Shown in pieces: positions 58,003-64,000 of a stretch of DNA of 64,000 nucleotides. Both the position numbers and the translations under genes were made by a program. The notes under the pieces were generated by a model. That model saw only the letters and a program-made list of their open reading frames with translations, was not told the origin of the DNA and searched no databases. How positions within the stretch are numbered: position 1 is the first letter of the stretch; the number at the start of each line of letters is the position of its first letter. Source of the stretch: Imbricaverruca yamaguchii (taxonomy: Eukaryota > Arthropoda > Thecostraca > Neoverrucidae); contig JAOTOL010001661.1 of assembly GCA_034440575.1 (NCBI GenBank), positions 5,009,501 through 5,073,500 of the forward strand, given 5' to 3'.

Positions 58003-60115
58003 CAGCCTGCCACCGCATGGTGATGTCGGCTGTTTACGTCTTTGAAGTCGGTTGGAGGTGGTGGTCCGGACGGTGCCTGGTAGTGGTTGGGGGACGGGGT
58101 TGGGGGTCATCGCCTTTGGTGTTAACATTGCAAGCATAGAATAAGGTCATACACTTTTATTCTATTCTTCCATTCTTTTTTCTCATTTATCTAGTTCTCT
58201 TTGGTTTCTTTTCTCGTTCTTTTTGAACCTTTATTGTTTTGCTTTTTTGTTTTTTTTGTTTGTTATGTAATTGTGTTTTACGTTTGTTTAAGGCTCTCGT
58301 GTCGGCCTGGCACCAGCTTGGCCCAGGTTGTTGATTGCTGGGGTGGTAACGGTGGGGGTTCGGAGGGTGGGGATGGAGTAGGTTGGCAGGTTCGTGGTGG
58401 TGGTGGCGGTGGTTTGTGTACCAGTCGTTGGCCTATGTTTGCTGGTGTTGGTGTGCGTGTCCTACATGAGTTGTTAGTGAGAGTTTTTGGGAAGGTGGCC
58501 GTATTGTGTTGGTGTCGCGTTGTTGTGGGTGTTAGCAGAGCCGGGTATTCGGTGTAGTCGCGTCGTGGTGGTAGAACTGTGTATGTTCCCGGCTCTGCCT
58601 GGCGGGTCGGCCACGCCGCCAGCGGGCCGGTCATCGTCCTCCTGACCAGGGACAGGTCCATGTCCACCAGGTGCACCAGGCGGAGAATTTCCTTCTCCGC
58701 CATCCACCTGGGGCAGGTCCTGTCCCCAGCCTCGTGCCCCCCCCGCAGGCGGCGCAGCAGGCCTCGCCGTTGTCACATGTTTCGGTACTGTGTGATTGGG
58801 CGCAGCGGCCGCATGTGTGGGTGATGGCGTGGCACCCCCCCCCCCGCGGAGTGACCGTAACACTGGTACTTCTTACAGCGCCGCGGGAAGGGTGCGCGTG
58901 GTGTAAAGGAGTACCGGAGGTACCCCGCTTTTATGTGTGTTGGTGGTGTCCTGGTGCTGAAGGTCAGATGATGATGTGGGATGGTTGTTGTCCTGGTCTG
59001 GAGGCCGGTCGGTATGCGGCGGAGACACCCTGTCTCTCCATCCTCGAGACAAGTGTCTCCACCGCGATACCGGCCAGCTCCCGTGCGTGTATGGTGCCCT
59101 GTGAGATGTTGAGTTTTGTTGCTGGTGTGATCGAAACGGTTGTGTTGTGTATCTTGTGCATGGTGGGTAATATCAGTCCGTCTATGTTTGAGTGAGCTTG
59201 GATTAGGAGTGCCCCCGATCTAAGTTGTTTTGCGATCAGGGGGACCCCCATGTACTTGGCGATTTCTCCCTCCACCATCCAGGGGTCCAGGTAGCCCATA
59301 GGCTCCCTGTCCCCCCGGCGGCACAGGAAGAACTCGCCAGTTGGTTGTGCAGTGTTCATGTTTGGTGGTGTTGAATGTGTTTGGTTTGTTAGTGATGTTG
59401 GTTAAAGGGTGGTATGGCAGGTATGTGGCGTAGTGTTACACAGTGAGCAAGTACAGTATTTACAAGTTTGGCGGAGGGGTTTCAGAATGGCGTGAAGGAA
59501 GCCGGACAGGAGTAACAATGGGGGGGTGATAAAGACGAAGAATACACAAAGAAATCAGAAACTGTGCTTGAAGAGAGCACGAATAGATAGATCAGATAAA
59601 GATCGTGCAGAGGGCACTAGAGGGAAGATCGGGTGGGTGTTGGGGGGTTCCTGGGTGGGGGAGTGGCAGCACCGCCGGACTGATCTTATAGTAGTGGTGG
59701 CTTATAGTAGGTAGAAGAAGCTGAAGTAAAGACGAAGGCACTGCACTGTAGCACAGAAGATAGGTATTGGAGATGTACATGTAGTGGCTGTTGTAGAACA
59801 CGTAGATGCAGGTAGAGGCTCGTAGAGGTGTTGTAGAAACGATGTGGTGGAGAAGACACTGAGTAGTAGATCCAGAAGCTTGAAGATGAAGGTAGCTGAA
59901 AATAGGTTAGCGGAGCGGGAATATAGTGTTTGTAGGTGAAGGTTGTGTTTGGAGCGGTGTTTGTGTTCTCTGGCTGTAGGTATATGTATGTGTTGGTGTA
60001 GGTGGTGTAAGTGGTGGGTGGCAGGTGGCAGGCGTGCCGCCGGATATATGTGCCAACAAGTTCGACGAATCTTTGGAGCTCTCCAACGGTAACACGTCAG
60101 TAGAGACGTAGCCAC
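58003..60115 (-). mobile_element. half-LINE: ORF1 joined directly to a LINE 3' end
   Basis: On the minus strand: a probable 5'UTR (to about 60,115; the boundary is uncertain), ORF1 (59,359-58,278), an A-rich 3'UTR (about 58,275-58,140) and a 3' module (58,134-58,003). The module shares CTTGCAATGTTA, GGCGATGACCC, CAGCCGACATCACCA and GGTGGCAGGCTG with the LINE at 24.8-25.2 kb. In that LINE the same A-rich UTR and module follow ORF2; here they follow ORF1 directly and no RT sequence is present. That layout matches a half-LINE such as mammalian HAL1, which would need RT supplied in trans. Confidence 0.78.
58278..59359 (-). pseudogene. LINE ORF1 (Gag-like, RRM-like region plus CCHC knuckles), frameshifted
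   Basis: ORF1 protein binds the LINE RNA. The start at 59,359 has context CCAAACATGA and begins MNTAQPTGEFFLCRRG. The N-terminal ~130 residues contain QLRSGALLIQAHSN, TVSITPATKLNISQGTI and ARELAGIAVETLV, the usual RRM-like pattern of I/Jockey-type ORF1. After a shift near 58,965 comes LTFSTRTPPTHIKAGYLRY, then RRCKKYQCYGHSA (first knuckle, altered), CGRCAQSHSTETC (CX2CX3HX4C) and CAACGG...HEAGDRTCPRW (third knuckle, split by a shift), then MAEKEILRLVHL and a Pro/Thr-rich tail ending at 58,278. A poly-G run (58,835-58,845) lies inside the first knuckle and adds residues there, and the break in the third knuckle lies in another G run near 58,745. The real genomic ORF may therefore be more intact than it appears. 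Confidence 0.82.
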
Positions 60116-60128
60116 TCAAGCCACTACA

Positions 60129-61181
60129 ATGTCACACACTGTTTGTTTTTTCTTTCTTTTTCCTTACATTTTTTATGTTTCAGTTTTTTTTTCACGTTTA
60201 GTTCAGGTTCTGGTTTCGGCCTGGCAGCAGCTCGTATTTTTCTTCTTCTTTTTACACGTCATGGGAAGAGTTTGGAGATATTGGGTTGAGAAGTTGTTCG
60301 GATGTCTTTGTTCGGATGCTGTCTATTTGTCGGGCGGATTTGGTCCGTGTTCTGGTTTTCTTTGTAGTTGTGTTTGGCTTATTGGTAGATTTAGTGCTTG
60401 TTTTGCCGGTTGCTCGTGTTGTCGGTGTGTGGGCAGTCTGAGGAGTGGTTTCCCGTGTGTCCGAGCTAATGTATTCGCCTTCTGAGTATGTTATCGGTCC
60501 ATAGTGGAGGCGATGTTTTTTTTGCGTCATACGAGTGGTGCTTGGGGTGCATGGGGTGGTTCTGGGGGAGTGATAGGGGTGGTGGTTTGTGTGCTTCGCG
60601 GTGTGGTATGGGAAGATGTGCCTGTGCTTATGCCGTGAATTGTGTTGTGGGTTCTGACCAAATAACTATTGCAGGGTTCCTCTGGATCTGCTGAGGGGTG
60701 ACTGAATGTTGTGTGTGTGTCTACGTGGGCCGGGCGGGGAGCAGCGGGTACTGCTCGTCACCCCACGCCGGTGCCCACGACGGGACTGGCTATGCCCTCG
60801 ATGCGAATGAGTCGGAGGAAGTCTTTCTCCTTCCTCCACCGAGGACAAGTCCTGTCCCGGGAGCCGTGGTTCCCGCCGCAGCCCACGCATTTCCGTGTTC
60901 TACTATTGCAGTTGTTGGTGTTGTGAGGGCCGGCACAGAGGTCACGCGTGGGGTTTGTGTGTTTACAGCCCCCTCGTGTGGCCATACCCTTGACAAAAGG
61001 AACAGCGTCGAGGGAGGGGTGCGCGTGGTGTTACTTTGCATGTGATGTGGCCTTTTGGTGTCAAGGGGTGCCTTTTCCCCTGACAGAGGTGCCTTTGGCG
61101 CAGACTTCCGCTGAGAGGAGTGCGAGGCTGGAGGGTGTATGGACTGAAGCCTTTCTGTGGAGGCACCAGCTTTGTTTCCAT
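60129..61181 (-). mobile_element. second ORF1-bearing LINE fragment
   Basis: On the minus strand this starts abruptly within ORF1 (about 61,181), runs through three zinc knuckles to a stop at 60,252, and continues into an A-rich UTR. The UTR begins with GAGCTGCTGCCAGGCCG, like AAGCTGGTGCCAGGCCG at the same place in the half-LINE. The 3' module is not present below 60,129, so both ends are truncated. It has the same orientation as its neighbour, just upstream of that copy's 5' side. Confidence 0.72.
60252..61181 (-). pseudogene. LINE ORF1 C-terminal part with three CCHC knuckles
   Basis: Two overlapping frames join at a frameshift near 60,970. The first ends in PRAPLPRRCSFCQGYGHTRG. The second supplies the last Cys of that CX2CX4HX4C knuckle and continues with DLCAGPHNTNNC and KCVGCGGNHGSRDRTC (CX2CX3HX6C), then PRWRKEKDFLRLIRIEGI. 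The PRAPxPRRC and RTCPRWxxEKxxLRL segments align with the half-LINE ORF1. The tail to the stop at 60,252 is Thr/Lys-rich. The RRM-like N-terminal part is absent. Confidence 0.8.
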
Positions 61182-61510
61182 GGCAGTTTTGAACTGGGAT
61201 TGAATTTCTACGATGAATCGAATCCGGATTTCCTGAGGAAATCCGGGCTTATAATATATTATATGTTATAAACCCGGTCACCCTTCACCAAAAACCTATC
61301 AAAAACGACGCCAGCGCTGACGAAAGGGGAAGCAGGAAAAAAAAACGCGAAGTAAATGCTGCCACATGCTTCCAACTACAGGGAATCCAAATTTCCTCAG
61401 TAAATCTTCTTTCTAAGCCAGATTCGGAAATCCAATCCAGTTAGCTGACGAAGGCATTTCCATGATATCGCAAATCCGGATTGGTAAGGAAATCTGGATT
61501 TGCTAGTGTC
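61182..61510. repeat. cluster of hairpins (GGAAATCCGG motif)
   Basis: 61,224-61,246 is a 23-bp palindrome (CCGGATTTCCT and AGGAAATCCGG around one base). It overlaps a second hairpin at 61,243-61,277 (CCGGGCTTATAA and TTATAAACCCGG). Related sequence recurs at about 61,381-61,407 and as an imperfect palindrome at 61,472-61,501. It may be a small foldback element; no target duplication was seen. Confidence 0.6.
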
Positions 61511-61599
61511 ACGGAAACTGGGCTACTGCTTCCCGGCCAGGGGACGCCGCTTTCCGCGGGGAGGAGCGTATGCCCCCATCGCTTCCTTCCCTGCGTCTG

Positions 61600-62215
61600 A
61601 CACGTCACAGAATATTCATGCGGTCAGCGTGACGTCACTGTCTCCGGCCGGACGGCCGAACACGCGGCCGGGGCGTGCGAATCAATGAGGCGGGGCGGGG
61701 CGACTGGGCCGTCGTGACGTCACCATGCGGCCGAGTGCCGGCCCGGACCGGCCGCCCTGTTGGGCCAGGCCCGGGCAGGTCACGGGGTGCAGCCGGGCCG
61801 GGAGAGGGCCCGTCCGCACGGTGGGTGGTGGTGGTGACGGTGGGGGGCGGTTATCGGGGCAGCGCCGACATCCTCGGCGTCGGGGAGCACGGGCCGGGAG
61901 ATGGGCAAGAACGGCTATCGGAGCAGCTCGGAGCCGAGGAACACCAGTCTGGAGGTGGGTAAGGGTGGCTATCGGACCAGATGGCTATCCTCGGACCAGG
62001 GGGCCACGAGCCGGAAGTGCGTGAAGTATGTGCGAAGCGAATGGATGTTCAGCATGGATGTTCAGACCATTACCATGTATGGAACAATTCAGACCATTAC
62101 CATGCATGGGATGTTCAGACCGTTACCGTTCCACCGCTACCGCTCCACTCCACTCCACTCTTTTCCTCTCCACTAAGATGGCGCTCGCGTGTTTGACGGT
62201 ACCGCGAAGGTGACG
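61600..62215 (+). promoter_or_regulatory. CpG-rich region with two CRE sites, possible promoter
   Basis: GTGACGTCAC occurs at about 61,630 and 61,717, each a perfect CRE palindrome (TGACGTCA). GC-box-like GGGGCGGGG lies between them, and the stretch to 62,000 is rich in CpG. At 62,176-62,190 AAGATGGCGCTCGCG combines a YY1-like AAGATGGCG with a good start context. The frame from that ATG stops after 11 codons unless spliced at the GGTGACG that overlaps the stop. Direction and function are inferred only from these motifs. Confidence 0.3.
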
Positions 62216-62511
62216 CTTCCGAGGAAGAAGTGACCATTTGTATTTTGCTCTAATCAATACGGCTGTGCAGAACTGCTATGATCACATTTGAAGCTTACCG
62301 CCGTGATCATGAGAGACCAGCCTCCAGGTGATGGGCGTCTGGGTGTAATGGATGTCTGTGTGTCCGGGTTTCGGTACATCTGATTTACGTGTCTCTGATT
62401 TTGGTTGCGGTTTTGCGATCGGTTCGCAGAAGGACACCGATTGTACCGAAGTCCGCGCACTGGTCCTCTCGCCGTCGCCCAACACCCGCAGGCCTATGCG
62501 ATATACACCCG

Positions 62512-62655
62512 TGGCAGATGTCAGCAGCCAATATAAGGCGCCGATATGGGGGCTGGCAGATGTCGGCAGATAGTGCAGGGGGCCTGTAGGGGCGCTGGCA
62601 GATGTCAGCAGATAATGTAGGGGGTCTGCAGGGGCGCTGGCAGATGTCGACACCA
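62512..62655. repeat. 42-bp tandem repeat
   Basis: Starts at 62,512, 62,555, 62,597 and 62,639; the first unit is 43 bp. Unit GGCAGATGTCAGCAGATAAT plus GTAGGGGGTCTGCAGGGGCG plus CT. An ACCACCAGGACCTCT-type repeat follows to about 62,735. Confidence 0.93.
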
Positions 62656-64000
62656 CCAGGACCTCTACGCCACCTGTTACCACTTCGCCACCAGCTACCT
62701 CTTCACCACCAGGACCTCTTCACCATCAGGGACAGCTGGCAATTGCCGGCGGTGCTGCGAAGTGCACGACTAGCTGTCCAAGTGCGGGAATGATACCGCA
62801 CCTCTGTCTTTGAACAAAGACTGAGAGTACTTCAGGAGAAGTATTGTGATGGTTGTTAGTGAATCTCAAAACGAAAAGAGCAGATCTGTTTACAAATGGG
62901 AAAATCAGAGCTTGACATGCTGGGTCACCATGTGTAACGCGTGCTGGAACCTGCCGGCCAGCTCACATGCCGCACGAACCTCTTTGAACAAACATAAGAG
63001 CCTTTCGTGACGGACTTTGATATAATAATCGGTGAAAAGAAACAGCAAAAGAGCCCGACTGACTCCGAGGTAGGCCGTTATAATGTGGTTAACGCTGTAG
63101 CAAACAAACAAACAAGCAAGCAAACAAACAAAATGTCAATATTTCGAAAGCATGTCGGTCGGTCGGCCGTTCAAACGACCTTTTGAATCCTATGCTGTAT
63201 TGTGTATTGTATTGCACGTGATCATGGCGCATCACAAAATGAGGGCTGCTCTTCGACAATTGTCATTACAGCGCACATGTAATGTCGAGTGCAGGCTAAA
63301 GTTTACACATAAACACAAGCACGTGAGTGTTCGCGCGAATGCATTTGCTCTTGAGATGCAAGCCCAAATGCGCGTATACACAGACACAAATACGCAACAC
63401 GTATAGCTCAGTCACACAACGCTAATCATGCATGATGCGATGAGTCAAGCATGGCGGGCGACGTCACCGATCTTCATCTCAAATAGTCGCTCCGACACTT
63501 TGGAAAGGCCAGCCAAATATGGCGTCCTGGTTGAATAGGTGCACCGTACGGTACAGATAGTGCAGCTTTCCATGACTGTTCCTGAGCCGAGGCTGAGACA
63601 GGCGAAGTGCTCTTATTCCAGCGAGAGGTGCCTGGCGATTCGGACCACGTGTGCGTAGTTTTGCGTCCAGACTGAACGCAGTGCAGCTGGTTATTTGGAC
63701 GTCAAAATACTACGGCTGGAACACAAGTCGAAACGTGACAGATTCAAGTGCACACGCAATCTTAGCTGGCCCGCCACACCAGGAATGTGGTCGTATTTGC
63801 GACGACCTGACAAGACCATTGCGGATAAGCTGAACGGTTTCTGTAACTTTGCAATGCAGCTCGGCTGGCGATAGAGTAGACTTGCTCGCGGTTCACAATG
63901 TGAGACGACACGGTAATCCTAATCCGGTAATCAAGTCCATCAGTAATCCCTGGTAGTACGTTGGAAGGCCGGAGATGCTTAGCATGCATCAAAGTCATCA
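62656..64000. other. anonymous sequence
   Basis: A short AAACAAAC run at 63,100-63,130. No gene recognised. Confidence 0.35.

Overview
This window looks like nuclear DNA from an invertebrate animal, with no intact host protein-coding gene that I can recognise. The evidence is decayed non-LTR retrotransposons (LINEs) with metazoan-type ORF1 (RRM-like region plus CCHC knuckles) and ORF2 (AP endonuclease, reverse transcriptase, RNase H). There are also tRNA-derived SINEs, a mariner transposase remnant, and more than thirty microsatellite or minisatellite arrays. No bacterial operons, rRNA genes or CRISPR arrays are visible. An arthropod such as a crustacean or chelicerate would fit, because related LINE ORF1 proteins and scattered TTAGG-like words are common there, but the sequence does not settle it.

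Layout. 1-9.7 kb: minisatellites with 18, 39, 14, 35, 21, ~100 and 10 bp units, a minus-strand mariner transposase N-terminal relic (3.7-4.0 kb) and a 5'-truncated LINE 3' end with a clear 10-bp target-site duplication (5.85-6.24 kb). 9.7-19.7 kb: the most repetitive part. It holds a ~0.8 kb GA-rich/GACA microsatellite bounded by a 24-bp direct repeat, GA-rich arrays, 24-, 37-, 40- and 58-bp arrays, and a ~2.3 kb satellite block in which a 46-bp satellite passes into a 28-bp satellite with regular 37-bp spacer monomers. 19.7-24.8 kb: mostly anonymous. 24.8-27.8 kb: a minus-strand LINE carrying RT, RNase H, a C-terminal zinc motif, an A-rich 3'UTR and a CA-type tail. 28-30.1 kb: an AT-rich anonymous block. 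30-42 kb: anonymous DNA with a SINE, a tRNA-like remnant, a 370-bp element with ~89-bp inverted arms and several GC-rich arrays. 42.3-44.8 kb: a plus-strand CR1/L2-like LINE from which the RT core has been deleted. 45-57 kb: more arrays, long (TA)n tracts and a second SINE. 57.8-61.2 kb: a cluster of minus-strand LINE copies, including one with ORF1 directly joined to the LINE 3' end (a half-LINE, comparable to mammalian HAL1). 61.2-64 kb: hairpin-rich DNA, a CpG-rich stretch with two CRE sites that could be a promoter, and a 42-bp array.

How the parts relate. The LINE at 24.8-27.8 kb, the truncated copy at 5.9 kb, the short copy at 57.8 kb and the half-LINE at 58.0 kb share a 3'-terminal module, so they form one family or closely related subfamilies. 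All four lie in the same orientation. Most long open frames in the arrays (for example across 9.7-10.6, 15.0-15.9, 16.0-16.5 and 39.6-40.9 kb) are stop-poor repeats and not genes.
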